Below are positions 1-8,577 of a stretch of 64,000 nucleotides of DNA, one piece after another. A model generated the notes under the pieces. It saw nothing but the letters and a program-made list of their open reading frames with translations, did not search any database and was not told where the DNA came from. Numbering within the stretch: the stretch's first letter is position 1; every line of letters starts with the position of its first letter. The stretch is from positions 682,001-746,000 of the forward strand of contig NZ_JAQQFV010000001.1 in NCBI RefSeq assembly GCF_029675105.1, written 5' to 3'. This stretch comes from Nocardia anocheti. GTDB lineage: Bacteria; Actinomycetota; Actinomycetes; Mycobacteriales; Mycobacteriaceae. The position numbers and the translations under genes are program-made.

Positions 1-2472
1 CCAGGCGTCGCGGTTGTTGCCGGTGTCACCGAGCTGGTGGGTACCGGTCTTGGCCGCCGACTCCCGGCCACCGGCCAGGTTGTGGTTGCGCGAGTAGGCC
101 GCGATCGGCTTCATCGCGGCGGTGACGTTGTCGGCCACGGCCGCGCTCACCCGCTGCTCACCGGCGGGCTCGCCGCGGTCGAGCAGCACCTGACCGTCGG
201 CGGTCACCACGCGCTGCACGAAGTGCGGGGCGTGGTAGATGCCGGAGGCGGCCAGCGTGGCGTAGGCGGAGGCCATGTCCAGCGGGCGGGTCTGGTACTG
301 ACCCAGCACGATGCCGTTGTTCGGACCGGCGCCGCCCGGCTCGGTCAGCGTCTCGCCGATGCCCGGCAGTTCCTCGGGAATGCCCAGCTTGTAGGCCATT
401 TCGCGGATCTTCTGCGGACCGCCCTGCATGTCGAGCTGCATGCGGTAGAAGCTGGTGTTCAGCGAGCGCTTGAGCGCCTCGGCGATGGTGCACATGCCAC
501 ACGACTCGCCCTCGACATTGCCGATCTCGATGCCGTTGACGGTGATCGGCGAGCTGTCGTAGAGCTGCGAGAGCGGGATGCCCTGCTCGAGGTTGGCGGC
601 CAGGCCGATCACCTTGAACGAGGAGCCGGTCGGCAGACCGGCATTGGCGAAGTCGAAGCCCTGGCCGTCGTTGCCGCCGTAGTAGGCGCGCACGGCACCG
701 CTGCGCGGGTCGACCGAGACCACCGCGGTGCGCAGGTTCTCCGGCTCGCCCTCGAGGTTCTTCTGGGCGGCGTTGACCGCCGCCTCCTGCGCCTTCGGGT
801 CGATCGTGGTGGTGATCTGCAGGCCCTCGGTGTTGAGCTGCTGCTCGCTGATGCCCGCGGCCGAGAGCTCCTTGAGCACCTGGTTCTTCACCAGGCCGCC
901 CGGACCCTCGTCCTCGTCGCCCTCGTTGAGCGAGGCCAGCGTGACCACCTGCGGGTACTGCATCGAGGCCCGCTCGCCGGGGGCCAGGTTGTTGCCGCTG
1001 ACCATGCCGTCGAGCACATAGTTCCAGCGCGCCTTGGCGCCGTCGGGGTTCTTCTCCGGGTCCAGCAGCGAGGGCAGCTGGATGGTCGCGGCCAGCACCG
1101 CGCCCTCGGACACGGTCAGTTCCTGCACCGGCTTGCCGAAGTAGGCCTTGGCGGCGGCGTCGATGCCATAGGCGCCGCGGCCGAAGTAGATGGTGTTGAG
1201 GTAGGCGGCGAGGATGTCTTCCTTGCTCCACTGGCGGGCCATCTTGGCCGAGATCACCAGCTCGTGCATCTTGCGCGTCATCGACCGCTCGTCACCGACC
1301 AGCGCGTTCTTCACGTACTGCTGGGTGATGGTCGAACCACCACCGGCGCTCTCCTTGCCCAGGACGTTGTCGCGGGCGGCGCGCGCGAAGCCCGACACCG
1401 AGAAGCCGGGGTTGGTGTAGAAGTCGCGGTCCTCGGCGGCGATCACGGCGTTGCGCACGTGCGGCGGGATCTGATCGATCGACACCTCGGTGCGGTTGCC
1501 CTGCGGCGGAACCACCTTGCTGATCTCGGTGGTGCCATCGGCGGCATAGATCATGGCGACCTGGTTGGTCTCCAGATCGCCCGGCTTGGGCACCGACACC
1601 GCCGTGTAGGCGACCAGGAACACCGCGCTCGGCACGACGATGGCCAGCGCCATCAGGACATACATGGTCCGGCGCACGCCCCGCCAGGGGAACTTCTTCT
1701 TGGTCACCGAACCATCACTACCGGAGCCGTCGTCGCCCCCGCCGTCGCGGCGGTTGCGCGGACCGGTCGGCGGCGGGGTGCCGCCGGTGCCGGTGGCCCG
1801 GCGCTCGCCGGTGGTGGGGCCGCCGGGGCGGCGTCCGGCACCGGGCCGGGCGGTACCGGCCGCACCGGCACGGGTGGTGCGGTTCACATCGTCGGCGCCG
1901 TCGCGCACGGCGCGGCCCGCACCGGTCTGCCCGGCGCGCACGGTCGGTTCGTCGGGTGTGCCCGGACGCGGAAGTTTCTGGGTGGCACCGGCCGCGGGCA
2001 CGCCACCGGGACGACCCGGCTGCCTGCCCGGCCCCTGCGGACCGTTCGGCCGCGGCGCCCCGACACGCTGGGTCGGTCCGCTCTGCGGACCGTTCACGCG
2101 CTGGGTCGGCCCGCTCGCCGGACCACCGGCGCGCTGGGTGGGGTCGCCGCCACGCGGGGGCGGGCCGCCCTGGGGACCACCCGGACGCTGCGGCGGCGGA
2201 CCCGGCCGACGTGGCGGCTGGCCACCCGGCGGCGGTCCCTGTTGCCGATTCGGCGGCGGACCGCCCTGCGGACCGCGTCCACCCGGCACCGGTCCCCGCG
2301 CGCCCGGTCCGGGAGCGCCCTGGCCGGGTCCGCCTTGGCGCGGCCCGTTGGGCGGCATCGGCCGACGCGGCGGCTGACCCGACTGAGGGGGGAGACCCGA
2401 TTGCGCGTCCCGCGCCGGACGGCCGCCGCGCGGATCGTCACCGAAGGGGGAGGGCTCGTAGGGCGAACTCAC
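1..2472 (-). CDS. ponA1: Class A penicillin-binding protein, PonA1 orthologue (3' end outside window)
   Basis: Bifunctional peptidoglycan synthase: a membrane-anchored glycosyltransferase that polymerises glycan strands plus a DD-transpeptidase that cross-links them. The 824 visible codons show a long Pro/Gly/Arg-rich cytoplasmic N-terminus, one membrane segment (around nt 1600-1670), a GT51 domain starting with the catalytic Glu of EDRDFYTNPGF (about residue 347), and a transpeptidase domain with SSFK (nucleophile Ser617), SLN (Ser670) and KTGT (Lys808). The gene runs off the left edge just after KTGT, so the C-terminal tail is not seen. I chose the GTG start because GGAG sits nine bases before it; an in-frame ATG at 2487 contains that GGAG. 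The DUF5318 gene upstream reproduces the M. tuberculosis Rv0049-ponA1 neighbourhood. Confidence 0.95.
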   Translation of the reverse strand, partial: MSSPYEPSPFGDDPRGGRPARDAQSGLPPQSGQPPRRPMPPNGPRQGGPGQGAPGPGARGPVPGGRGPQGGPPPNRQQGPPPGGQPPRRPGPPPQRPGGPQGGPPPRGGDPTQRAGGPASGPTQRVNGPQSGPTQRVGAPRPNGPQGPGRQPGRPGGVPAAGATQKLPRPGTPDEPTVRAGQTGAGRAVRDGADDVNRTTRAGAAGTARPGAGRRPGGPTTGERRATGTGGTPPPTGPRNRRDGGGDDGSGSDGSVTKKKFPWRGVRRTMYVLMALAIVVPSAVFLVAYTAVSVPKPGDLETNQVAMIYAADGTTEISKVVPPQGNRTEVSIDQIPPHVRNAVIAAEDRDFYTNPGFSVSGFARAARDNVLGKESAGGGSTITQQYVKNALVGDERSMTRKMHELVISAKMARQWSKEDILAAYLNTIYFGRGAYGIDAAAKAYFGKPVQELTVSEGAVLAATIQLPSLLDPEKNPDGAKARWNYVLDGMVSGNNLAPGERASMQYPQVVTLASLNEGDEDEGPGGLVKNQVLKELSAAGISEQQLNTEGLQITTTIDPKAQEAAVNAAQKNLEGEPENLRTAVVSVDPRSGAVRAYYGGNDGQGFDFANAGLPTGSSFKVIGLAANLEQGIPLSQLYDSSPITVNGIEIGNVEGESCGMCTIAEALKRSLNTSFYRMQLDMQGGPQKIREMAYKLGIPEELPGIGETLTEPGGAGPNNGIVLGQYQTRPLDMASAYATLAASGIYHAPHFVQRVVTADGQVLLDRGEPAGEQRVSAAVADNVTAAMKPIAAYSRNHNLAGGRESAAKTGTHQLGDTGNNRDAW

Positions 2473-2583
2473 TGACCAGATCTCCATAACTTGTAAGGTT
2501 CAACCGGCACACGACATCCGCGCCGGAGAACCGGCGCGGATACCTTGCACCCTGAACAGCAGTGCCTCACGGGGGTGGCGCTG

Positions 2584-3003
2584 TCACTCGGCGACAGAAC
2601 GCCGCCCCGCTCGCGAACTCGTCCGACGCCGGGTCGGCGCGGGCGCCGATCCGAGCACATACGACTGCACCAGGTGGTTCCAGCTGCACGAGCGGCACAC
2701 CTCGACGACATGCACCGAGAACTCCTCGTTCGACTCCGCCATCCTGATCAGTTCCTCCGGGGTCCGAGCCGACCCGGCCGCCTGGCCGAGTCCGTCACCG
2801 AACACCCAGGAAACCAAGGTCAGTTGCTCTTTCCGGCAGATCGGGCAGGTGACCTCACTGCCCCGGCCGTGGAACTTGGCGGCCCGGAGCAGGTAGGGAT
2901 TCGCGTCGCACACCTCGGCGACGCCCACCCGTCCCGCGTAGACGTCGGCCAGCAGCGACCTGCGCCGGAGCGCATAGTCGACCACCTGCCGCTGAATTCG
3001 CAC
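2584..3003 (-). CDS. DUF5318 family zinc-ribbon protein (Rv0049 homologue)
   Basis: Conserved actinobacterial protein of about 139 residues with unknown biochemical role. It matches my memory of M. tuberculosis Rv0049: an N-terminal RQVVDYALRRRSLL segment, then CPICRKEQ and, about 45 residues later, CRSCSW. These two CxxC pairs suggest a structural zinc ribbon. It lies directly upstream of ponA1 on the same strand with a gap of about 110 bp, the same pairing as in mycobacteria, so a link to envelope growth is plausible but only inferred. The start is uncertain: GTG codons at 3003 and 3009 precede the conserved block, and further in-frame starts exist up to 3183, but the family begins near the chosen one. 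Confidence 0.85.
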   Translation of the reverse strand: MRIQRQVVDYALRRRSLLADVYAGRVGVAEVCDANPYLLRAAKFHGRGSEVTCPICRKEQLTLVSWVFGDGLGQAAGSARTPEELIRMAESNEEFSVHVVEVCRSCSWNHLVQSYVLGSAPAPTRRRTSSRAGRRSVAE

Positions 3004-3385
3004 GATCACCAGAGTAGCGGGGTTTGAATCGGGCGGTAGTGGGCACCGCATCATCGGCCCGCCGACCGTTCCGCGGGCCCCCGGACGTTTCCGCAGGTGG
3101 GAGATACCAGGGCAACGGCTGATTCCGGGCCGACCCACGCACCGTCGATTCCGCGCCGCGGGCGCGTGATATCGATCGCGCACCGGTGTCGACCGTGCTT
3201 GACGCCGCCAGCGACCCCCGCGTCGCCGCGGTGCCCGCGCGCGACCGCCTCACCAGCCAGGACGCAGTGATGTGCGTCATTCGGCTATGCCCTGTTATAT
3301 CGCTCCGATATAGTTGGTACTCGCATCCATCGGTTAGGTCTGTTCGGTCTGTCGGGCCGACATAGTGCAGGGAGTGAGGTCGGCA
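3004..3385. promoter_or_regulatory. Divergent intergenic region between DUF5318 gene and PadR-ino1
   Basis: About 380 bp without a convincing gene. It must hold promoters for the leftward DUF5318-ponA1 unit and the rightward PadR-ino1 unit. The PadR-proximal part is distinctly AT-richer (around 3290-3325) and contains the palindrome annotated separately. Nothing else stands out. Confidence 0.5.
3296..3312. promoter_or_regulatory. Candidate operator upstream of PadR-ino1
   Basis: Perfect inverted repeat TATATCG-CTC-CGATATA, 74 bp before the PadR start. It is unusually AT-rich for this GC-rich window and could overlap a -10 element. PadR-type regulators commonly autoregulate from such palindromes, so binding by the adjacent PadR protein is a reasonable inference. 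No -35 element was assigned. Confidence 0.5.
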
Positions 3386-3943
3386 GTGCTCGAATTGGCG
3401 ATTCTCGGCCTGCTCCTGGACGCGCCCATGCACGGTTACGAGCTGCGCAAGCGGCTGACGGGCCTGCTCGGTGCGTTCCGGGCCTTCTCCTACGGGTCGC
3501 TCTACCCCACGCTGCGCAGAATGCAGTCCGACGGGTTGATCGCCGAGGAGATTCCGGAGGGCGCGACCGCGCGCCGTGCGCGCCGCGTCTACCGGCTGAC
3601 GCCGGTCGGGCGGGAACGGTTCAACGAACTCCTCGCCGACACCGGTCCGCAGAACTACACCGATGACGGCTTCGGCGTTCACCTCGCCTTCTTCAGCCGC
3701 ACTCCTGCCGAGGCAAGGATGCGGATTCTCGAGGGCAGGCGACGTCAGGTCGAGGAGCGCCGAGAGGGGCTGCGCGAGGCGATCAAACGGGCTTCGGGCT
3801 CGCTGGATCGCTACACGAGCCAGCTCCACCAGCTCGGATTGGAATCAAGCGAGCGCGAAGTGCGCTGGCTCAACGAGTTGATTGCGGCGGAGCAATCGAC
3901 GAAGGCGGCACCACAGAAAGAGGGAAAGAGCGGCCATGAGTGA
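3386..3943 (+). CDS. PadR family transcriptional regulator (Rv0047c homologue)
   Basis: Winged-helix regulator of about 185 residues. The N-terminal wHTH starts [20 protein letters not shown] and includes [18 protein letters not shown]; the C-terminal half is the helical PadR dimerisation region ([18 protein letters not shown]). I prefer the GTG at 3386, which has GAGG six bases upstream and gives the VLELAIL start typical of the family; an in-frame GTG at 3365 would add seven residues. Its stop codon overlaps the ino1 start by eight bases, so translation is probably coupled. The same gene pair is found as Rv0047c-Rv0046c in M. tuberculosis. Ligand unknown. Confidence 0.9.
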   Translation: MLELAILGLLLDAPMHGYELRKRLTGLLGAFRAFSYGSLYPTLRRMQSDGLIAEEIPEGATARRARRVYRLTPVGRERFNELLADTGPQNYTDDGFGVHLAFFSRTPAEARMRILEGRRRQVEERREGLREAIKRASGSLDRYTSQLHQLGLESSEREVRWLNELIAAEQSTKAAPQKEGKSGHE

Positions 3944-5045
3944 TGTCAACAAGGTTGGGTCCGGCGAAGTTCGCGTCGCGATCGTCGGTGTGGGCAACTG
4001 CGCGTCGTCGCTGGTGCAGGGCGTGCAGTACTACAAGGACGCCGACGAGAACTCGACCGTTCCCGGCCTCATGCACGTCAAGTTCGGTCCCTATCACGTC
4101 AAGGACGTGAAGTTCGTCGCCGCGTTCGATGTCGACGCCAAGAAGGTCGGTTTCGACCTGGCCGAGGCGATCTTCGCCAGCGAGAACAACACCATCAAGA
4201 TCTCCGATGTGCCGCCGACCGACGTGACGGTCCAGCGTGGCCCGACCCTCGACGGCATCGGCAAGTACTACGCGCAGACCATCGAGCAGTCCGAGGCCCC
4301 GGCGGTCGACGTCGTCAAGGCTCTGAAGGACGCCCAGGTCGACGTGCTCGTCTCCTACCTGCCCGTGGGTTCGGAAGAGGCGGACAAGTTCTACGCCCAG
4401 TGCGCCATCGACGCGAACGTGGCCTTCGTCAACGCGCTGCCGGTGTTCATCGCCTCCGACCCGGTCTGGGCGCAGAAGTTCGTCGACGCCGGTGTCCCGA
4501 TCGTCGGCGACGACATCAAGTCCCAGGTCGGCGCGACCATCACCCACCGCGTGATGGCCAAGCTGTTCGAGGACCGCGGCGTGGTGCTGGATCGCACCTA
4601 CCAGCTCAATGTCGGCGGCAACATGGACTTCAAGAACATGCTCGAGCGTGATCGCCTGGAGTCCAAGAAGGTCTCCAAGACCCAGGCCGTCACCTCGAAC
4701 CTCACCGGTTCGCTGGCGGGCAAGGTGCACGACCGCAACGTCCACATCGGCCCCTCGGACTACGTGGAGTGGCTCGACGACCGCAAGTGGGCCTACGTGC
4801 GCCTCGAGGGCCGCGCCTTCGGTGACGCCCCGCTGAACCTGGAGTACAAGCTCGAGGTGTGGGACTCGCCGAACTCGGCGGGCATCATCATCGACGCCGT
4901 CCGCGCCGCCAAGATCGCCAAGGACCGCGGCATCGGCGGACCCGTCATCCCGGCCTCGGCCTACCTGATGAAGTCCCCGCCGGAGCAGATCGCCGACGAC
5001 GTCGCCCGCACCCAGCTCGAAGCCTTCATCATCGGCGCCGAGTAG
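3936..5045 (+). CDS. ino1: Inositol-1-phosphate (myo-inositol-3-phosphate) synthase
   Basis: Cytosolic NAD-dependent enzyme converting glucose 6-phosphate to inositol 1-phosphate, the committed step toward phosphatidylinositol, PIMs, lipoarabinomannan and mycothiol. The 369 residues match the actinobacterial short form: the NAD-binding [15 protein letters not shown] near the N-terminus, [11 protein letters not shown], and [15 protein letters not shown] followed by [12 protein letters not shown] around the active site. The ATG overlaps the end of the PadR gene, and GGAAAGAG precedes it. A strong hairpin terminator follows 12 bp after the stop, so PadR-ino1 appears to be a closed two-gene unit. 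Confidence 0.97.
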   Translation: MSDVNKVGSGEVRVAIVGVGNCASSLVQGVQYYKDADENSTVPGLMHVKFGPYHVKDVKFVAAFDVDAKKVGFDLAEAIFASENNTIKISDVPPTDVTVQRGPTLDGIGKYYAQTIEQSEAPAVDVVKALKDAQVDVLVSYLPVGSEEADKFYAQCAIDANVAFVNALPVFIASDPVWAQKFVDAGVPIVGDDIKSQVGATITHRVMAKLFEDRGVVLDRTYQLNVGGNMDFKNMLERDRLESKKVSKTQAVTSNLTGSLAGKVHDRNVHIGPSDYVEWLDDRKWAYVRLEGRAFGDAPLNLEYKLEVWDSPNSAGIIIDAVRAAKIAKDRGIGGPVIPASAYLMKSPPEQIADDVARTQLEAFIIGAE

Positions 5046-5057
5046 GACGTACGACGA

Positions 5058-5096
5058 GGGCCGGGCCCCACGGAATCCGTGGGGCCCGGCCCTTTT
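5058..5096. terminator. Intrinsic terminator after ino1
   Basis: Perfect 16-bp stem GGGCCGGGCCCCACGG / CCGTGGGGCCCGGCCC with a three-base loop, followed by TTTT. It lies between ino1 (rightward) and the leftward GyrI-like gene ending at 5104, so it may serve both strands. Confidence 0.9.
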
Positions 5097-5103
5097 CGGT
5101 CAC

Positions 5104-5535
5104 TCAGTCCAGCGAGACGTACACCTCGACGCTGGTCGGCCCGGTGTAGCGCTCGAGTTCGGCGGTGTGCGAGCGGGTGATGGTGCCCGCGTTCTCCGCC
5201 TTGATCACCTGGGCCCACGCGGTGCGCAGCAGGTCGTAGGGCTTGTCCGAGACGACGAACTTGGCGTAGCGGCCCGCGGGGACGCGGGTGAGCACGTCGC
5301 CGTCGTCGATGTCGTCGAGGCCCTCGACCTCGTAGCCCAGGACCGCGACGGCGTGGTCGTTCTGGCCGATGTAGGCGGCCGCGCGCGGCACGGTCTTCTC
5401 CCGCGAGAGGTAGCGGTCCCAGGTGAAGTTCACCAGGTCCAGGTCGCGGGCGGTCACCTCGCGACCGGCCAGCGGCACGGTGAGGCCCGCGATCAGCCCG
5501 TCGTCGAGGGTGACGATCTCGAAATCCACAGACAT
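5104..5535 (-). CDS. GyrI-like/effector-binding domain protein
   Basis: Small cytosolic protein (143 residues) that looks like a stand-alone GyrI-like or AraC-type effector-binding domain. Visible hallmarks are the early IAGLTVPLAGRE, the central YEVEGLDD followed by LTRVPAGRYAKFVVS, and a C-terminal ELERYTGPTSVEVYVSL strand pair. Such proteins bind small hydrophobic cations or act as anti-activators; the ligand here is unknown. It starts two bases after the stop of a paralogous gene with the same layout, so the two form one unit. GAAGGGCGGCGA supplies the ribosome-binding region. Confidence 0.8.
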   Translation of the reverse strand: MSVDFEIVTLDDGLIAGLTVPLAGREVTARDLDLVNFTWDRYLSREKTVPRAAAYIGQNDHAVAVLGYEVEGLDDIDDGDVLTRVPAGRYAKFVVSDKPYDLLRTAWAQVIKAENAGTITRSHTAELERYTGPTSVEVYVSLD

Positions 5536-5537
5536 GG

Positions 5538-5999
5538 CTATTCGCCGCCCTTCTCGCCGTTCAGCGACACGAAGATCTCCACCGAGTGGTCGTCGGGGTA
5601 CAGCTCGTAGTCCCCGGCGTAGGCGCGGTCGAACTCCCCGGCCGCCTCGGCGTCCCAGATCTGGCGCCACAGCGCGACGATCACGTCGCCCCGGTTCTCG
5701 CCGCTGGCGGCGAAGCGCGCGTAGCGGCCCGCCGGGATGCGGGCGAGCACGTCACCGACCTGCAGGTCCGCGAGGGTCTTGCACTCGTAGCCGACGATAT
5801 GGGTCAGGTAGGAGTTGATCTCCGCGGCGAAGTCGACGTACCCGGTCGCGACCGGTCCCGGTAACTGCGGACGCGCCAGCAGATGCCGCCACGCCTCCAC
5901 CACTTTGGCTCGCCGCGGACCCTCGACGGCGAGCGCCGGGCTGCGGAGCACCGTGCCCGCGATCAGCGTCTCGGGACGGTCAACGACATTGAAATCCAC
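5538..5999 (-). CDS. GyrI-like/effector-binding domain protein, paralogue of downstream gene
   Basis: About 153 residues with the same architecture as its downstream neighbour: PETLIAGTVLRSPAL, YECKTLADLQVGDVLARIPAGRYARFAAS, and a final YELYPDDHSVEIFVSL. The shared PAGRYA(K/R)F and V(E)I/VYVSL signatures indicate tandem duplication of a small-molecule-binding domain. The GTG start at 5999 has GGGG eight bases upstream; longer in-frame versions reach into non-conserved sequence. It is separated from the PonA1-like gene by about 150 bp. Ligand and partner unknown. Confidence 0.78.
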   Translation of the reverse strand: MDFNVVDRPETLIAGTVLRSPALAVEGPRRAKVVEAWRHLLARPQLPGPVATGYVDFAAEINSYLTHIVGYECKTLADLQVGDVLARIPAGRYARFAASGENRGDVIVALWRQIWDAEAAGEFDRAYAGDYELYPDDHSVEIFVSLNGEKGGE

Positions 6000-6151
6000 C
6001 TGCGTAGCCCCTATGTCTAGTCTCGTCGTCGCTCGAGCGCGTCCATCTTCCCGCATCGCTACGACAGGTTCCGCGCCGGGCTCGTTCGCGCTCTGGCCAA
6101 CGATGTTGCCATGTCCGCGCAAGCGCGGGGTCCCGGTGGCCAATCCGTGAT

Positions 6152-8485
6152 CTACCGGCCCCCGCCGCCGAGGCCGGGGAAGAGTTCGCCCGGCTGCGTC
6201 GGCTGCGGCGCGGGCGGAATGATGATCACCGGCGCCGGGGTACGCGGGGCGCTCGTGGGCGGGTCGAACAGGCCGGGAGTCGAGGTCGGCGGGGTCACCG
6301 GGTCGGTGAGGCCCGGTCCGGCCGCCGGTGGGGTGATGATCAGCGGCGGCGGACTGCGCCTGCTGGTCGGCGGATTGAGGATGTCGTAGTCGCCCCCGCC
6401 GCGGGTGGGCGCGGGCCCGACCGGATTGCCCAGCGGCGGTACCTCGAACTGTTCGATCGGCGTACCGGCCAGGGCGGTGTCCATCACCTGTTTCCAGATG
6501 TCGGAGGGCAGTCCCGACCCGTAGATCGCGCCGCCACCGCCGGTGCGCAGCGGCTGCGGCTGCTCGGTGCCCACCCACACCGCCGTCGACAGCGACGGCG
6601 TGTAGCCGATCATCCAGGCGTCCTTGTTGTCCTTGCTCTCGCCGAGCTGGGTGGTGCCGGTCTTGGCCGCCGACGGCCTGCCCTCGGCCAGCCCGTGCCC
6701 GTTGGAGTAGTTGGCGATGGGCAGCATGGCCTGGGTGGTGTTGTCGGCGATGCTCGCCGGAATGCGCTGCTCGGGCTCGGGCACCGAGCGCCCCACCCCG
6801 TAGTCCGCGCCGCGATCCAGCAGCACCGTGCCGTCACCCTTGGTGACCCGCTGGACGAAGTACGGCTGCCGGTAGACCCCCCGATCGGCCAGCGTCGCGT
6901 ACGCCGAGGCCATGTCGATCGCGCGAACCTGATACTGGCCCAACACGATTCCGTTCAGCGGCGGTCCGCCCGCCTCGGTGAGCGTCTCGTGGTCGAGGCC
7001 GGGGATGGTCTCCGGGATCCCGGCCAGGTGGGCGGCCTGGGCGATCGAGCGCGGCCCGTCGGCCATGGTCATGGTGAGCCGGTAGAAGCTGGTGTTCAGC
7101 GAGCGCTTGAGCGCCTCGGTGAGCGGGCACTGCCCGCAGGAATCACCGCTGTCGTTGGTGATCTCGGTGCCCCGGTCGCGAATCGGGGAACTGTCGATCG
7201 CCCTGGTCACCGGGATGCCCTGCTGCTGGGCGGCGACGAGCGCGAAGACCTTGAACGAGGAACCGGTCTGCAACGGCGCCTGCGCGAAATCGAAACCGGT
7301 GCCGTCCTCGCCGCCGTAATAGGCCCGCACCGCGCCGCTGCGCGGATCGATCGACACCACCGCGGCGCGCAGTTCCGGCGGCTGCCAGGACAGGCGTTCG
7401 CGCACCGAGTCGACCGCGCCCGCCTGGGCGGCGGCGTCGATGGTGGTGGTGATCTGCAGTGCGCCGGTGTTGATGTCGGCGTCGGTGAGTCCGGCGGCGC
7501 GCAGTTCGCGCAGCACCTGGGTGCGGATGTGGCCCTCGGGGCCGAGCGCGGCGGGTTCGGCGGGCAGGTCGGCCAGCGGCAGGATCTCCGGGAACTCGGT
7601 GGCGTCGCGGTCGCCCGGAGCGAGCACGTTCATCTCCACCATGCCGTCGAGGACGTACTGCCAGCGCGCCCGCAGCTGGTCGACGTGGGTTTCCGGATCG
7701 AGTACCGAGGGCGAGCGGATCACCGCCGCCAGCACCGCGCCCTCGGCCAGGGTCAGCTCCGGCACCGGTTTGCCGAAGTACGCCTTGGCCGCCGCCGCGA
7801 TGCCGTAGGCGCCGCGCCCGAAATAGATGGTGTTGAGGTAGGCGGCGAGGATGTCCTCCTTGCTCCACTGCCGCGCCATCTTCGCCGCGATGATCAACTC
7901 GCGCATCTTGCGGGTGACGGTGCGTTCCGAGCTCAGGAAGGCGTTCTTCACGTACTGCTGGGTGATCGTGGAACCGCCGCCCGCGTTGTCGTTGCCCAGC
8001 ACGTTGTCGCGGGCCGCGCGCAGGAAGCCGCTGGTGGAGTAGCCGGGGTTGGTGTAGAAATTGCGGTCCTCGGCCGCGAGCACCGCGTCGCGCACCGGAA
8101 TCGGCACGTCGGTCAGCGGGATCGGGATCCGATTGCCTTTGGGCGGAATGAATTTGGTGAGCTCGGTGGTGCCGTCGGAGGCCAGCACGGTGGCCGGTTG
8201 TTCCACGGCGACCTCGGCGGGTTCCGGGATCTCCGCACTCCAGTAGATCGCCGCGAACAGCAGCGTCGGCACACAGAAGAAGATGATGAACAGCGCCAGC
8301 AGCAGCCGTCGGATGCGTTGCGCCCTGGTCCGTCGCGGCCGTGGGGCGGGTCGCGGATCGTCGTCGTAGGGATCGACCGAGGCCAGCCGGGCGGCTTGCG
8401 CGCGCCGAGCGGCCCCTTTGCGTGGCTGGCCGCGCGCTGCACCGTCGGAGGCCACGACCATCCCCTTCCCGCGCGAGGAGAACAC
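6152..8485 (-). CDS. Class A penicillin-binding protein, second PonA1-like paralogue
   Basis: A complete bifunctional peptidoglycan glycosyltransferase/transpeptidase of about 777 residues. Order: basic N-terminus, membrane segment around residues 60-82, GT51 domain (EDRNFYTNPGYS with Glu139; GGGSTITQQYVKN), transpeptidase with SSFK (Ser409, Lys412), SLN (462-464) and KTGT (Lys608), then a Pro/Thr-rich extracellular tail from about residue 690 carrying repeated PPTS and PVIIIPPAPQP-like stretches. It is closely similar to the partial ponA1 at the left edge but has a much shorter cytoplasmic region. GTG 8485 and ATG 8461 are both possible starts; GGGAAGGGG lies just before the ATG. Confidence 0.95.
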   Translation of the reverse strand: MFSSRGKGMVVASDGAARGQPRKGAARRAQAARLASVDPYDDDPRPAPRPRRTRAQRIRRLLLALFIIFFCVPTLLFAAIYWSAEIPEPAEVAVEQPATVLASDGTTELTKFIPPKGNRIPIPLTDVPIPVRDAVLAAEDRNFYTNPGYSTSGFLRAARDNVLGNDNAGGGSTITQQYVKNAFLSSERTVTRKMRELIIAAKMARQWSKEDILAAYLNTIYFGRGAYGIAAAAKAYFGKPVPELTLAEGAVLAAVIRSPSVLDPETHVDQLRARWQYVLDGMVEMNVLAPGDRDATEFPEILPLADLPAEPAALGPEGHIRTQVLRELRAAGLTDADINTGALQITTTIDAAAQAGAVDSVRERLSWQPPELRAAVVSIDPRSGAVRAYYGGEDGTGFDFAQAPLQTGSSFKVFALVAAQQQGIPVTRAIDSSPIRDRGTEITNDSGDSCGQCPLTEALKRSLNTSFYRLTMTMADGPRSIAQAAHLAGIPETIPGLDHETLTEAGGPPLNGIVLGQYQVRAIDMASAYATLADRGVYRQPYFVQRVTKGDGTVLLDRGADYGVGRSVPEPEQRIPASIADNTTQAMLPIANYSNGHGLAEGRPSAAKTGTTQLGESKDNKDAWMIGYTPSLSTAVWVGTEQPQPLRTGGGGAIYGSGLPSDIWKQVMDTALAGTPIEQFEVPPLGNPVGPAPTRGGGDYDILNPPTSRRSPPPLIITPPAAGPGLTDPVTPPTSTPGLFDPPTSAPRTPAPVIIIPPAPQPTQPGELFPGLGGGGR

Positions 8486-8577
8486 CCACCTGCCTAGCGA
8501 TGCAGGCGACTCTACCCGGCGCGGGCCGCCGAACCCGGGAACCGGGAGGGGGCGGCCGCCGAGCCGCCCGCCCCGCC

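Noticed and set aside
37..2475. Long plus-strand open frame opposite ponA1
   Set aside because: The minus strand carries all PBP motifs in order; the plus frame is a GC-codon shadow with no recognisable domain.
6695..8497. Plus-strand frame opposite the second PonA1-like gene
   Set aside because: Antisense to a complete PBP with SSFK, SLN and KTGT motifs.
8550..8569. GC hairpin after sugB
   Set aside because: Only seven pairs in very GC-rich DNA and no T-run; not convincing as a terminator.
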